Assembly: GCF_000369045.1 (NCBI RefSeq)
Contig: NZ_KB849796.1
Span: forward strand, 412,474-476,473
Origin: Acinetobacter pittii ATCC 19004 = CIP 70.29
GTDB taxonomy: Bacteria > Pseudomonadota > Gammaproteobacteria > Pseudomonadales > Moraxellaceae
Length of the DNA: 64,000 nucleotides
Direction of reading: 5' to 3'
The position numbers and the translations under genes are program-made. Shown here one piece after another: positions 26,144 to 35,330 of this stretch (position 1 is its first letter; each line of letters begins with the position of its first letter). The notes under the pieces were generated by a model. That model saw only the letters and a list, made by a program, of their open reading frames with translations, had not been told where the DNA came from and did not search any database.

Positions 26144-26337
26144 AATCTTTTAACAGCTGATGAGATAAAACGATGTATCAGTATAGCATTGAAGTGGTCT
26201 GTACTAAAAAAAGAAGCTGTATTTATGACATCACAAAATGATTGTTTAATATACATTTCAACCACATAAACGACACATTCCGAGTAAAAAACACGCTATA
26301 TAGTTAAATGACAATGAAAAATAAGGAGGACAGCATT

Positions 26338-26496
26338 ATGTTCCGTTGGGCGATAATTTTTGCAGTAATTGCACTCATTGCCAGTCTATTAGGGTTTGGT
26401 GGTGTTGCAGGGCTATCTAAAGACTTTGCCGTGATTTTATTAGTTGTAGCTGTAATTCTAGCTGTAATTGGGTTCATTTCTCGAGGCCGAACTTAA
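26338..26496 (+). CDS. DUF1328 small membrane protein
   Basis: A 52-residue peptide with two hydrophobic segments (about 1-22 and 29-48) and the family's [16 protein letters not shown] turn, ending in a basic GRT tail. The ATG at 26338 follows AAGGAGGA, an excellent ribosome site; the in-frame ATG at 26308 lies upstream of it and is rejected. YtjA-like proteins of this kind are common stress-associated membrane peptides; function unknown. Confidence 0.88.
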   Translation: MFRWAIIFAVIALIASLLGFGGVAGLSKDFAVILLVVAVILAVIGFISRGRT

Positions 26497-26513
26497 TTTA
26501 ATCATGATCACAT

Positions 26514-26543
26514 AAAAAGAAGGAACTGGTTTCCTTCTTTTTT
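26514..26543 (+). terminator. Terminator after the DUF1328 gene
   Basis: AAAGAAGGAA-ctgg-TTTCCTTCTTTTTT stem with T6 tail, 17 bases after the stop. Confidence 0.8.
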
Positions 26544-26667
26544 ATTGCTTATAACTTTGTATCTTTTTCTTTTGATGTAGATTTTTACATAGTTATTTAT
26601 TTTAGTTCTTAATTTTTATGCTTTAATCAAGCGTATTTAAATCGATTTAAATTTCAGGATTAATGTC

Positions 26668-27405
26668 ATGAGTACTGCAATTAAAACCCGTGAAATTCAA
26701 TATACTGCACCAGACGGTAGCCATTTAATTGGTTACTTTGCGGCTCCAGATAGCGAAACACCTGTTGCGGGTGTAATTGTTGCTCCTGAGTGGTGGGGAC
26801 GTAACGAATATACTGAGCAACGCGCACGTGAACTTGCTGAACACGGCTATGCTGCGCTTGCAATTGATATGTATGGTGATAAAAAAGTTACAACCACCGC
26901 AGCTCAAGCCTATGAATGGATGATGCAGACATTTGAAGAGTTAGACACGGTGACTGATCGTGCCAATGCTGGGCTTCAAACTTTAGCTGCTCAACCAGAA
27001 GTAAACAGTGAGAAAATTGCTGCTGTCGGTTACTGCTATGGTGGTAAAGTCGTATTAGATCTTGCGCGTTCAGGTGCTCCACTAAAAGCGACTGCAACTT
27101 TCCATGGCACATTAACGCCTAAAGCTCCTGCTCAAAAAGGCGACATTCAAGGTGAAGTTTTAGTTCTACATGGTGAATTAGACAGTATGGTCACCTTAGA
27201 AGATGTTGCTAATTTCGAAAAAGAGATGCAAGCTGCTGAGGTTAAACACGAAGTAGTGGTTTTAGAAGGTGCTAAACATGGCTTTAGTAACCCGCTTGCC
27301 GATGAAAGAGCCAAAGCGAACGGTGTAGACCTTGGTTACAATAGCGAAGCGGAAAAACAAGGCCTTGCTAAAATGTACGCTTTATTAGATCGTACGCTAA
27401 AATAA
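26668..27405 (+). CDS. Dienelactone hydrolase family protein
   Basis: Alpha/beta hydrolase of 245 residues. The triad of this family is visible: nucleophile Cys in AVGYCYGGKVVLDLA (near residue 120), Asp in LHGELDSMVTLED and His in GAKHGFSNPLAD. The cytoplasmic enzyme could open carboxymethylenebutenolide or a related lactone or ester; no ortho-cleavage genes are nearby, so the substrate is open. Single gene followed by a hairpin. Confidence 0.92.
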   Translation: MSTAIKTREIQYTAPDGSHLIGYFAAPDSETPVAGVIVAPEWWGRNEYTEQRARELAEHGYAALAIDMYGDKKVTTTAAQAYEWMMQTFEELDTVTDRANAGLQTLAAQPEVNSEKIAAVGYCYGGKVVLDLARSGAPLKATATFHGTLTPKAPAQKGDIQGEVLVLHGELDSMVTLEDVANFEKEMQAAEVKHEVVVLEGAKHGFSNPLADERAKANGVDLGYNSEAEKQGLAKMYALLDRTLK

Positions 27406-27418
27406 AAGAAGCAAATTT

Positions 27419-27447
27419 GGAGCAAATGATTTTTTTGCATTTGCTCC
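27419..27447. terminator. Stem-loop after dienelactone hydrolase gene
   Basis: GGAGCAAATG and CATTTGCTCC form a perfect 10-bp stem with a T7-containing loop. No T tract follows, so termination would be inefficient. Confidence 0.5.
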
Positions 27448-27589
27448 CTTAAATGTTTATGACTTTGCAATATTTTTACTGTATTTTTTAAACCATACTT
27501 CAATAACTATACTCCCGTTGAGCTAGAGCAAAGCCTAGTCTTATTTCCCGCACTCGGGGTTTAATGGAATAACATGAGAGGATACAACA

Positions 27590-27952
27590 ATGACTGACAA
27601 GAAATGTCCGTATTGCGAATTTGATGAATATGACATCATTGATAAGAATGAATTTGCCGTAATTTTGCCTGATTCTAACCCGTTATCTAAAGGCCACTGT
27701 GTAGTAACACCACTGCGCCATGTTAGTTCTTTTTTTGACATTACGTCTAAAGAACATCAAGGCTTGCTTACACTTCTTGAAATTGCCCGTCATGAAACCC
27801 AGCTTCGTCATCAACCAGATGGCTTTCATATTGGCTTTAATGATGGTGAAGTTTTTGGAAAAACTTCAGATCATTTCCACATTCATGTCATTCCTTACTA
27901 TAAAAACCAGCCGTTGAAACTAGATCAACTTTGGGGTGTACAAAAGGATTAA
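27590..27952 (+). CDS. HIT family protein
   Basis: Histidine-triad nucleotide hydrolase or transferase, 120 residues. The active motif DHFHIHVIPYY (His-x-His-x-His-x-x) lies near residue 97. An N-terminal CPYCEFDEYDIIDKNEFAVI segment with a Cys pair resembles Fhit/HinT-like members that bind zinc. Cytoplasmic; typical substrates are adenosine phosphoramidates or dinucleoside polyphosphates. A strong terminator follows. Confidence 0.93.
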   Translation: MTDKKCPYCEFDEYDIIDKNEFAVILPDSNPLSKGHCVVTPLRHVSSFFDITSKEHQGLLTLLEIARHETQLRHQPDGFHIGFNDGEVFGKTSDHFHIHVIPYYKNQPLKLDQLWGVQKD

Positions 27953-27968
27953 TTCTTTTTACCCATAG

Positions 27969-28005
27969 AACAGGGACTACATTTTTGATGTAGTCCCTGT
28001 TTTTA
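27969..28005 (+). terminator. Strong terminator after the HIT gene
   Basis: AACAGGGACTACAT pairs with ATGTAGTCCCTGTT over 14 bp with a 5-base loop and a T5 tract. Confidence 0.9.
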
Positions 28006-28092
28006 TATGTCCATTTTCTTCGTTTTCTTTAAACAAAATTTCATCTAAATTTCAGCTATAATTTAGCCCTTACTTCTCTTCTATAGCTGTTC

Positions 28093-29127
28093 ATGCCTGA
28101 ATTTTCTTTTTCTGATGCCCTCTTAAACTGGTTCGATCAACATGGTCGTCACGATTTGCCTTGGCAAGTTGCCAATGATCCATACAAAGTTTGGGTTTCT
28201 GAAATTATGCTACAACAGACTCAGGTAAAAACAGTTCTGCAATATTTTGATCGCTTTATGGAGCGCTTCCCGACTGTAGAAGCTTTAGGTCATGCAACTT
28301 GGGATGAAGTAGCACCTTATTGGGCTGGCCTCGGTTACTACGCTCGTGCCCGCAATTTGCATAAAGCGGCTGGTCTTGTCACGCAGCAAGGTAAATTTCC
28401 TGAAACGCTAGAAGAATGGATTGCACTACCTGGCATTGGTCGCTCTACCGCAGGCGCGCTCATGTCTTTAGGTTTACGTCAGTACGGCGTCATTATGGAT
28501 GGCAACGTGAAACGCGTTTTAGCTCGCTTCTTTGCCATTGAAGATGACTTAAGCAAACCACAACACGAGCGTGAAATGTGGAAACTGGCTGAAGAGCTTT
28601 GCCCTACACATCGCAATCATGACTACACTCAAGCGATTATGGATCTCGGCGCAACCATTTGTACGCCTAAAAAACCGCTATGTTTATATTGTCCAATGCA
28701 AGCTCATTGTCAGGCTTATCAGCAAGGTTTAGAACAAGAGTTACCTTTTAAAAAGCCGAAAAAAACACCGCCTGTTAAAACAGCAGATGTTCTTATTATT
28801 CAGTGCGAAGATGAATGGTTCTGGCAACAACGTCAAGCTCATGGTCTATGGGGCGGTTTATTCTGTTTACCTATTTTAGAAAATGAACATGAACGACTGA
28901 GCTTAAGCCAACAATTTAAACTACAGCCTCAAGCACAAACTTTTCAGATCAGCCATAGCTTCACTCATTTCACATGGTTACTTAATGCTCACGTGTTCCA
29001 CGTGGAACCTGATCAAAAAGAACATCTGGCTATTGAACTTGAAGGTCAATGGTTGAGTCAAGAACAAGCCATTGCCAAAGGTGTTCCAACCGCTATGAAA
29101 AAATTGATCTCGACAAGCCGTTCATGA
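28093..29127 (+). CDS. mutY: Adenine DNA glycosylase
   Basis: Removes adenine mispaired with 8-oxoguanine. The 344 residues contain the catalytic Glu in SEIMLQQTQVKTV, the helix-hairpin-helix LPGIGRSTAGALMSLG with catalytic Asp in IMDGNVKRVL, and a [4Fe-4S] loop C-x6-C-x2-C-x5-C (CTPKKPLCLYCPMQAHC, near residue 195). The C-terminal NUDIX-like domain reads 8-oxoG. First gene of a five-gene same-strand run. A TATAAT at 28057-28062 is a plausible -10 element. Confidence 0.97.
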   Translation: MPEFSFSDALLNWFDQHGRHDLPWQVANDPYKVWVSEIMLQQTQVKTVLQYFDRFMERFPTVEALGHATWDEVAPYWAGLGYYARARNLHKAAGLVTQQGKFPETLEEWIALPGIGRSTAGALMSLGLRQYGVIMDGNVKRVLARFFAIEDDLSKPQHEREMWKLAEELCPTHRNHDYTQAIMDLGATICTPKKPLCLYCPMQAHCQAYQQGLEQELPFKKPKKTPPVKTADVLIIQCEDEWFWQQRQAHGLWGGLFCLPILENEHERLSLSQQFKLQPQAQTFQISHSFTHFTWLLNAHVFHVEPDQKEHLAIELEGQWLSQEQAIAKGVPTAMKKLISTSRS

Positions 29128-29174
29128 CATAGTGAGTAAAATAATTTTGATATGGCTGTGACAGGGAGTATTTT

Positions 29175-29711
29175 GTGCGACGTTTTGTTTCTCATTTCTC
29201 ACTTGGTTTTCTGATTATTCTATTGGCTGCCTGTGCCAGTGCACCTAAAAAACCTGCCCCACTTCCACCTGCTCAAGTCATCAAACTCAAAAGTATGCAG
29301 CTTCCAAGTCGACTACCTGTACCTGTAAAAGGTATTGACCGTGATGAGTTAAAAGACACATGGGGAGCTGCTCGGAGTCAGGGCCGTAGTCACGAAGGAA
29401 TTGATATTTTGGCTCCACGTGGAACCAAAGTGTACAGTGCAACCGAAGGACTCGTTGCAGATCTTCGCAATAACAACTTAGGTGGCAAAGTCATCTGGAT
29501 TTTAGGTCCAGCCGGGACATGGCATTATTATGCTCATCTTGATGGTCACAAACGTGGCTTAAATGTGGGTGACTATGTCAAAAAGGGCGACCTCATTGGC
29601 TATGTCGGCAATACGGGCAATGCACGTTATACTTCACCTCATCTTCATTATGGTCTTTACTTAGATGGTAAAGGTCGTGGTGCTGTTAATCCTTATTCAT
29701 ATTTACGCTAG
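29175..29711 (+). CDS. M23 (LytM) peptidase-domain lipoprotein
   Basis: Envelope lipoprotein of 178 residues starting at GTG 29175; lipobox LLAAC places the lipidated Cys at about residue 20, then a proline-rich linker. The LytM domain keeps the zinc ligands His-x3-Asp in RSHEGIDIL and His-x-His in SPHLHYGLYL, so it may be active on peptidoglycan cross-links. ARYTSPHLHYG and GWIG-like GDLIGYVGNTGNA segments are standard. The gene follows mutY by 47 bases and precedes a small gene by 9. Confidence 0.92.
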   Translation: MRRFVSHFSLGFLIILLAACASAPKKPAPLPPAQVIKLKSMQLPSRLPVPVKGIDRDELKDTWGAARSQGRSHEGIDILAPRGTKVYSATEGLVADLRNNNLGGKVIWILGPAGTWHYYAHLDGHKRGLNVGDYVKKGDLIGYVGNTGNARYTSPHLHYGLYLDGKGRGAVNPYSYLR

Positions 29712-29720
29712 GAACATTTT

Positions 29721-29966
29721 ATGTCGGAAGCGCTGATCAATCGCTTAGTAGAGTTTGCCGAGTCTGGCAACCAGCAAAAGATCATTTTAAATGGCAATAG
29801 CTATCAAGGCTGGATCATGGAAATCAGCGATGATGCCCTACTGATCAGTACCGGTTTTTCAGACAAAGTTGGCAAAGACTTTTGGCTAAAGTTTGAAGAC
29901 TTAACACAAGCAGAACTGTATTATTGGGATACTCGCCCGAATGAATGGGTGCTATTTAAACTTTAA
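29721..29966 (+). CDS. Conserved hypothetical small protein, 81 residues
   Basis: Not recognised by family. Acidic, soluble, with no signal or membrane segment; the ILNGNSYQGWIMEISDDALLIST stretch and LTQAELYYWDTRPNEWVLFKL ending suggest a small beta-barrel (SH3- or Sm-like) fold, which is inference. Spacing of 9 bases after the LytM gene and 30 before tag implies co-transcription. Confidence 0.8.
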   Translation: MSEALINRLVEFAESGNQQKIILNGNSYQGWIMEISDDALLISTGFSDKVGKDFWLKFEDLTQAELYYWDTRPNEWVLFKL

Positions 29967-29996
29967 AATTCTAAGATAAATATAAGGAGCATTATC

Positions 29997-30557
29997 ATGA
30001 AAACTCAACGTTGCGGATGGTGTTCCGACGATCCACTCTATATTGCTTACCATGATGAAGAATGGGGTAAACCCGAACACGACGAAGCACGATTATTTGA
30101 AATGCTCTGTCTTGAAGGTCAGCAAGCGGGCCTTTCATGGATTACCGTACTGAAAAAAAGAGAAAGCTACCGTCAGCATTTTTTTAATCATCCGATTGCA
30201 GACATTGCTTCATTTACAGATGATTTTTTAGAACTAAAATTATCTGATGCTGACTTAATTCGTCACTTTGGTAAACTCAAAGCCATTCGTGATAATGCTA
30301 TTGCTTGGCAAGCGCTCAAAGCACAAGTCGATGATGTTCCTACATGGCTTTGGCAGTTTGTAGATGCAGCTCCACAAAACAATGATGTTGTAGATTATCG
30401 TAAGGCCCCTGCTCAAACCGAGCTGAGTGTAAAACTTTCCAAAACTCTTAAAAAGAATGGTTTCAAATTTGTTGGCCCAACCACCTGCTATGCTTTTATG
30501 CAGGCAGTAGGCATGGTCGATGATCATGAAAACGATTGTCAATTTAAAGCTTCATAA
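29997..30557 (+). CDS. tag: DNA-3-methyladenine glycosylase I
   Basis: Base-excision enzyme for 3-methyladenine. The 186 residues begin [20 protein letters not shown], with zinc-binding Cys and His, and end near DDHENDC, giving the other His and Cys of the Tag zinc site. The [19 protein letters not shown] block is characteristic. Good GGAG ribosome site. With mutY two genes upstream, this run groups two base-excision glycosylases. Confidence 0.96.
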   Translation: MKTQRCGWCSDDPLYIAYHDEEWGKPEHDEARLFEMLCLEGQQAGLSWITVLKKRESYRQHFFNHPIADIASFTDDFLELKLSDADLIRHFGKLKAIRDNAIAWQALKAQVDDVPTWLWQFVDAAPQNNDVVDYRKAPAQTELSVKLSKTLKKNGFKFVGPTTCYAFMQAVGMVDDHENDCQFKAS

Positions 30558-30595
30558 CCCACCAGAACGGTTCAAAGCCGCTTAAGGAGTTTCCG

Positions 30596-31624
30596 ATGAG
30601 CAATAATACGATTCAAGCTTATGCTGCAATGCAGGCAGGTGAAAAACTGGTTCCCTATCAATTTGACGCAGGTGAATTACAACCGCATCAGGTTGAGGTA
30701 AAAGTTGAATATTGTGGTTTATGTCATTCTGATATTTCTGTTTTAAATAATGAATGGCGTTCGACCGTGTACCCTGTGGTTGCAGGTCATGAAATTATCG
30801 GACGAATTGTTGCTTTGGGCTCAGAAGCCAAAGGTCTACAAATTGGACAGCGTGTCGGTATTGGTTGGACAGCTGAAAGTTGCCAAGCCTGTGATGAATG
30901 TATTGGTGGTCAGCAAGTACTGTGTACAGGTGGAAATGTTGCAACAATCGTGGGGCATGCTGGTGGCTTTGCTAATAAAGTCCGTGCAGGTTGGCAATGG
31001 GCCATTCCCCTCCCCGAAGATTTAGATGCTGAAAGTGCAGGTCCTTTACTTTGTGGCGGAATTACCGTTTTTGATCCACTACTCAAACACAAAATACAGG
31101 CAACGCATCATGTCGGTGTAATTGGTATTGGTGGTTTAGGTCATATAGCCATTAAGCTACTTAAAGCTTGGGGCTGTGAAATCACTGCTTTTAGTTCTAA
31201 TCCTGACAAAACAGAAGAACTCAAAGCAATGGGAGCGGACCATGTAGTGAATAGCCGCGATACGGAGGCAGTAAAAGCTCAAAAAGGTAAATTCGATTTA
31301 TTGCTAAGTACCGTGAATGTGACTCTAAATTGGTCTGCTTTTATTGCAACACTGGCACCAAACGGAACCTTACATTTCTTAGGCCTTACGCTTGAGCCTG
31401 TTCCTGTTTCTGTTGGCTCTCTTATTGGTGGTGCTAAGTCAGTGACTGGTTCACCTACGGGCTCACCTGCTGCGCTACGTCAGCTTTTAAAGTTTGCTGC
31501 ACGCAAAAAAATTGCGCCTCAAATTGAGCTATTTCCAATGTCACAGCTCAATGAAGCAATTGAACGTCTACACTCAGGTCAGGCACGCTACCGCATTGTA
31601 CTTAAAGCAGACTTTGCAGATTAA
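30596..31624 (+). CDS. Zinc-dependent alcohol dehydrogenase / aldehyde reductase
   Basis: MDR-family NADP(H)-type enzyme of 342 residues. Catalytic zinc ligands are in [15 protein letters not shown] and VVAGHEIIG; structural zinc cysteines lie in [15 protein letters not shown]. The Rossmann signature [17 protein letters not shown] is near residue 180. It resembles the YahK/Ahr cinnamyl-alcohol-type reductases, so broad aldehyde reduction is likely. Its stop is only 2 bases from the convergent MocR gene stop. Confidence 0.93.
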   Translation: MSNNTIQAYAAMQAGEKLVPYQFDAGELQPHQVEVKVEYCGLCHSDISVLNNEWRSTVYPVVAGHEIIGRIVALGSEAKGLQIGQRVGIGWTAESCQACDECIGGQQVLCTGGNVATIVGHAGGFANKVRAGWQWAIPLPEDLDAESAGPLLCGGITVFDPLLKHKIQATHHVGVIGIGGLGHIAIKLLKAWGCEITAFSSNPDKTEELKAMGADHVVNSRDTEAVKAQKGKFDLLLSTVNVTLNWSAFIATLAPNGTLHFLGLTLEPVPVSVGSLIGGAKSVTGSPTGSPAALRQLLKFAARKKIAPQIELFPMSQLNEAIERLHSGQARYRIVLKADFAD

Positions 31625-31626
31625 AA

Positions 31627-33051
31627 CTAACTCGCTGTTTTAATCTGTTGCCGTGACCAGTCCGCTAAGTCTTTAATTGCTTGGCGGACATCTGCTGTTA
31701 ACTCATGACCTGCATTTAAACGAATAAAATGCCGATAGCGTTCATCCTCCCCAAAAACATGCCCGGGAACTACGGTAATTCCGTGAGATTTTGCAGTGTA
31801 ATAGAGCGCCAAACTATCTACGGTTTTAGGTAACTGCATCCATAAGGCATAACCCCCGTCTGGTTGACTCAGTGCAATTGGAATACCTTCAAAGGCATTT
31901 AAAATACAACTACGATACTCCTCGACTTGCCGCATCAAATTCGGTCTTAACTGCTCTAAATGCTCCCTGTAACCACGACTATAAATAAAATCAGCTAGGC
32001 CTAATTGTAGCGGTGTATTGACCCCTATATTACTGGCTACCAGCTCAAGCCTTAAATGTTGTAGCTTCGCACTTAAACAGAACCACCCTACCCGATACGC
32101 GCTCGACAATGACTTAGAAACCGATCCACACCAAATGACATAGCCTTCACGGTCCCAATAGCGAATAGGTAATGGTCGTTCACCACTGTAGCCACACTCC
32201 CCATAAATATCATCTTCGATAATAAAGCACTGATACTTTGCAGCTAATTCGGCAATCTTTTGTTTTTCTACATTACTTAAACAATATCCCAATGGGTTCT
32301 GATAGTTGGCTGTCATTAAGCAAACTTTAGCTAAACCTTGCTTCATAAATGATTCTAAGCGCTCAAGATCGATACCACGATGATGCGCTGGAATTTCAAT
32401 AATCTGCCGTTTTAAACTTGCTATAAGCTGTAGTTGTCCATTAAAAGTAGGTGTCGGAATTAAAATACTATCACCTACTTCTGTTAAGTGTTGAATCACT
32501 AAAGACAAAGCAGGCATGCAGCCATTGGTAATAAAAATATCTTCTGCCGCGATAAAAATTCCATCTTCACGCCAATGATCAGATAACGCTTTTCTTAATT
32601 GCTCATGCCCTTGTTTATTACAATAAAGAAAGTCTTGAGGCTGACAATTTTTTAAAGCCCGTTGAATAGAACGACGTAAACCTTCCACAGGAATAAAATG
32701 AGGCGTTAACTGAATAGAGCCTAATGGTACAAGATGGCTTTGTAAGGCAGCTTCCTGAATTTGATTATGCAATTCCAGATTTGAAACTTGTCGAGGTAAA
32801 GACAAGAAATCTGGACTTTCAGGAATGGGGCTCGATTGTGCACGAGCAACCACAAAATAACCTGACTTCGGCTTTACATAAATAAGCCCCCTCGCCTCAA
32901 GTAACTCATAACAACTTTTTGCTGTACTTAAGCTAATACCATGCTGACGAGCAAAATCTCGTAAAGAAATAAGTTTCTGATGAGGTTTAAGCTCATCTTG
33001 ATAAATACGATGTGCTAATTGATTGGCAAGAACCTGATATTGGAAAGTCAT
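31627..33051 (-). CDS. MocR-type (GntR/aminotransferase) transcriptional regulator
   Basis: A 474-residue PLP-dependent regulator: N-terminal GntR winged helix (about 1-70, with ISLSTAKSCYELLEARGLIYVKPKSGYFV) joined to a class I aminotransferase-like domain. The PLP lysine is in WCGSVSKSLSSAYRVGW. I choose ATG 33051 (MTFQYQV); the longer frame starts at 33102 and would place a repeated motif inside the coding region. The target genes are unknown; the divergent small lipoprotein is a candidate. Confidence 0.92.
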   Translation of the reverse strand: MTFQYQVLANQLAHRIYQDELKPHQKLISLRDFARQHGISLSTAKSCYELLEARGLIYVKPKSGYFVVARAQSSPIPESPDFLSLPRQVSNLELHNQIQEAALQSHLVPLGSIQLTPHFIPVEGLRRSIQRALKNCQPQDFLYCNKQGHEQLRKALSDHWREDGIFIAAEDIFITNGCMPALSLVIQHLTEVGDSILIPTPTFNGQLQLIASLKRQIIEIPAHHRGIDLERLESFMKQGLAKVCLMTANYQNPLGYCLSNVEKQKIAELAAKYQCFIIEDDIYGECGYSGERPLPIRYWDREGYVIWCGSVSKSLSSAYRVGWFCLSAKLQHLRLELVASNIGVNTPLQLGLADFIYSRGYREHLEQLRPNLMRQVEEYRSCILNAFEGIPIALSQPDGGYALWMQLPKTVDSLALYYTAKSHGITVVPGHVFGEDERYRHFIRLNAGHELTADVRQAIKDLADWSRQQIKTAS

Positions 33052-33075
33052 TCTGTGCTGCTTTTTTAAAAATTT

Positions 33076-33090
33076 CTGTATCTGTACTGG
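33076..33090. promoter_or_regulatory. CTGTA repeats upstream of the MocR gene
   Basis: CTGTATCTGTACTGG carries overlapping direct repeats, on the reverse strand CCAGTACAGATACAG, a form often seen before MocR-type genes. Just upstream of ATG 33051, it may be an autoregulatory site. Confidence 0.4.
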
Positions 33091-33141
33091 TTTATAGAAC
33101 ACCTTTAGGCTATAGAAATCAACTCAAAAAGTAGCAAAGTC

Positions 33142-33516
33142 ATGAAATTAAAAGCTATATTGTTATTTACTATTGTTTTAGCTGGTTGCCAACAACAACC
33201 AAAAGATGAGCAGTACAGACATACTGTTTGCCAAAGCCTCATAGAAGGCTATTTAAAAATGACAAATCAACAAGACTATAAAATGGAGCAACGCACTGAT
33301 GACGAGACCAGTACGATTTCTCATTATCAATATAAACGGAATAGCTCAAATGAAGTTGTAATGGTGAACTCGGTTTATTCGACTTTGTATTTTAGCTGCC
33401 GAGAACATCAAAAAAGCTATTTTCTATCTCAACATTCATCACAAGGACAAACGACCCCACTTTTAGAAGTTCATTTTCCAACTGACAGTTACACTACTTT
33501 TAGAGAGCGTTTTTAA
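33142..33516 (+). CDS. Small hypothetical lipoprotein, 124 residues
   Basis: Not recognised. Signal peptide with lipobox LAGC gives lipidated Cys near residue 16, followed by QQQPKDEQYR. The mature part is polar with two cysteines that could pair (VCQSLIEGYL; YFSCREHQ). Divergent from the MocR regulator by about 90 bases. Its 3' end overlaps the LysR stop on the other strand by 17 bases. Confidence 0.8.
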   Translation: MKLKAILLFTIVLAGCQQQPKDEQYRHTVCQSLIEGYLKMTNQQDYKMEQRTDDETSTISHYQYKRNSSNEVVMVNSVYSTLYFSCREHQKSYFLSQHSSQGQTTPLLEVHFPTDSYTTFRERF

Positions 33517-34402
33517 AACCGTCTTTTAACTGTTCTGCCAAAAACTCAATAAATAAACGAATCCGTTTTGGTAGATGCTCTTGTTGATAATACACAGCAT
33601 GGATGCTTTGATATTGATGTTCAATTTGGTCTTCGAATAATGCAATCAAACGTCCTTCTTGAATATCTTTCCAAATTTCAAATTCAGATAGTCGTGCAAT
33701 ACCATGGCCTCTAATCGTGAGTTGGCGTACCGTCTCACCACTAGAAGCTTTAATATTTGCTTGTGCAAAAAAATATTCATCGCCGACTTTAATCGGCCAG
33801 CTATTAATATAGGCAGGTCTGGTAAAACCAATCAGATCATGCTGTTCAAGCTGTTCAGGTTGTGTCGGTGTACCCTTAATTGCTAAATACTCAGGGCTTG
33901 CAACGATAAATAAGCGACTTCTACATACTAATTTGGCATGCAGACTCGAATCATTAAGTTCCCCAAACCGAAATGCCACATCGGTTTTTTGCTGTAATAG
34001 ATCAATCACCTGATCATTACTATTGAGTTCAATTTCAATATTTGGATAGTACTCACGAAATTTATGCATTAACGGCGCAATCACGTGTAAAACAAACGGC
34101 GTTGCTGAATCAATGCGAATAAGTCCCGCAGTCCCCTGATCAGATTTTTGAAGTTCTTCTTCAGCCGCATTTAGCTCATTTAAGATTTTACGAGCCTTTA
34201 CCAAAAACTGCTGCCCTTCTTGAGTGAGTTTCAATTTACGTGTCGTTCGTTCTAACAAAGTCACATCTAACTTAGCTTCTAGGCGTGTTAAAGATCGACT
34301 GACTCCTGAAGGCGTTTGTTTTAAATGTTCTGCCGCCGCAACAAAAGAGCCCGTATCAACGATTGCGATAAACGCGACCAGCTCTTCAATTGTCGATTTC
34401 AT
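33500..34402 (-). CDS. LysR-family transcriptional regulator
   Basis: A 300-residue LTTR: helix-turn-helix in residues 1-60 (SFVAAAEHLKQTPSGVSRSLTRLEAKLDVTLLERTTR) and a periplasmic-binding-like effector domain. It is divergent from an aldo/keto reductase and MFS exporter, with 120 bases to the reductase ATG, the classical arrangement of a LysR and its target operon. Inducer unknown. Confidence 0.95.
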   Translation of the reverse strand: MKSTIEELVAFIAIVDTGSFVAAAEHLKQTPSGVSRSLTRLEAKLDVTLLERTTRKLKLTQEGQQFLVKARKILNELNAAEEELQKSDQGTAGLIRIDSATPFVLHVIAPLMHKFREYYPNIEIELNSNDQVIDLLQQKTDVAFRFGELNDSSLHAKLVCRSRLFIVASPEYLAIKGTPTQPEQLEQHDLIGFTRPAYINSWPIKVGDEYFFAQANIKASSGETVRQLTIRGHGIARLSEFEIWKDIQEGRLIALFEDQIEHQYQSIHAVYYQQEHLPKRIRLFIEFLAEQLKDGFKNAL

Positions 34403-34522
34403 GTCTTATTCCATTATTGACTAATGATCAAAGATATTTTGCTTATTCATCTATTTTTTCGCAACAATAAAAAAAGCAAAATGCACATCAAGTTAAATGA
34501 TTATTCAAATTTAGGTAAACAC

Positions 34523-35326
34523 ATGAATATCCCACGTTTTGGTCTAGGAACTTTCCGTCTTAAAGAACAAGCAGTTATTGATTCTGTTAAAACTGCTTTA
34601 GACGTAGGTTACCGTGTCATTGATACTGCTCAAATTTATGACAATGAAGCAGCAATTGGTCAAGCGATTGCCGAAAGCGGTGTATCACGTCAGGACTTAT
34701 TTTTAACCACAAAAATCTGGGTAGATAATTTTGCTCAAGATAAGTTTATTCCAAGCTTAAAAGAAAGCTTAGAAAAGCTTCGTACTGACCATGTTGACCT
34801 CACATTGATCCATTGGCCAGCGCCAGATTTAGGCGTTTCGATTCCTGAAGTTATGCAGCTTTTACTTGAAGCAAAACAACAGGGCTTAACTAAACAAATT
34901 GGTATTTCAAACTTCAATATTGCACTTACCCAACAAGCAATTGACACAATTGGTGTAGAGCATATTGCAACGAATCAGATTGAGTTAAGCCCTTATCTTC
35001 AAAACCATAAACTTGTAAATTTCTTACAAGAGAAGAACATTGATGTCACTTCATACATGACTCTTGCGTACGGTAAAGTGCTTCAAGACCCAGTTCTCGC
35101 TGAAATTGCAGCAGCACATAAAGCAACGACAGCGCAAATTGCACTAGCGTGGGCATTGCAACGTGGTTTTGCAGTCATTCCATCTTCGACTAAACGTGAA
35201 AACCTGATTAGCAACTTAAAAGCACAGGATATCGAGTTAACTTCAGCTGAAATGCAAATGATTGCTGAGCTCGACCGCAACAGTCGTGAAGTTAGCCCAG
35301 AGCCATGGGCACCTGTTTGGGACTAA
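34523..35326 (+). CDS. dkgB: Aldo/keto reductase, DkgB-like
   Basis: NADPH-dependent (alpha/beta)8-barrel reductase of 267 residues from ATG 34523 ([13 protein letters not shown]). The catalytic residues Asp-Tyr-Lys-His are apparent: [16 protein letters not shown] and LIHWPAP. The C-terminal [14 protein letters not shown] binds NADPH. Length and start match 2,5-diketo-D-gluconate/methylglyoxal reductase B. The longer frame from 34424 adds 33 residues unlike the family. The next gene starts 4 bases after its stop. Confidence 0.92.
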   Translation: MNIPRFGLGTFRLKEQAVIDSVKTALDVGYRVIDTAQIYDNEAAIGQAIAESGVSRQDLFLTTKIWVDNFAQDKFIPSLKESLEKLRTDHVDLTLIHWPAPDLGVSIPEVMQLLLEAKQQGLTKQIGISNFNIALTQQAIDTIGVEHIATNQIELSPYLQNHKLVNFLQEKNIDVTSYMTLAYGKVLQDPVLAEIAAAHKATTAQIALAWALQRGFAVIPSSTKRENLISNLKAQDIELTSAEMQMIAELDRNSREVSPEPWAPVWD

Positions 35327-35330
35327 ACTC

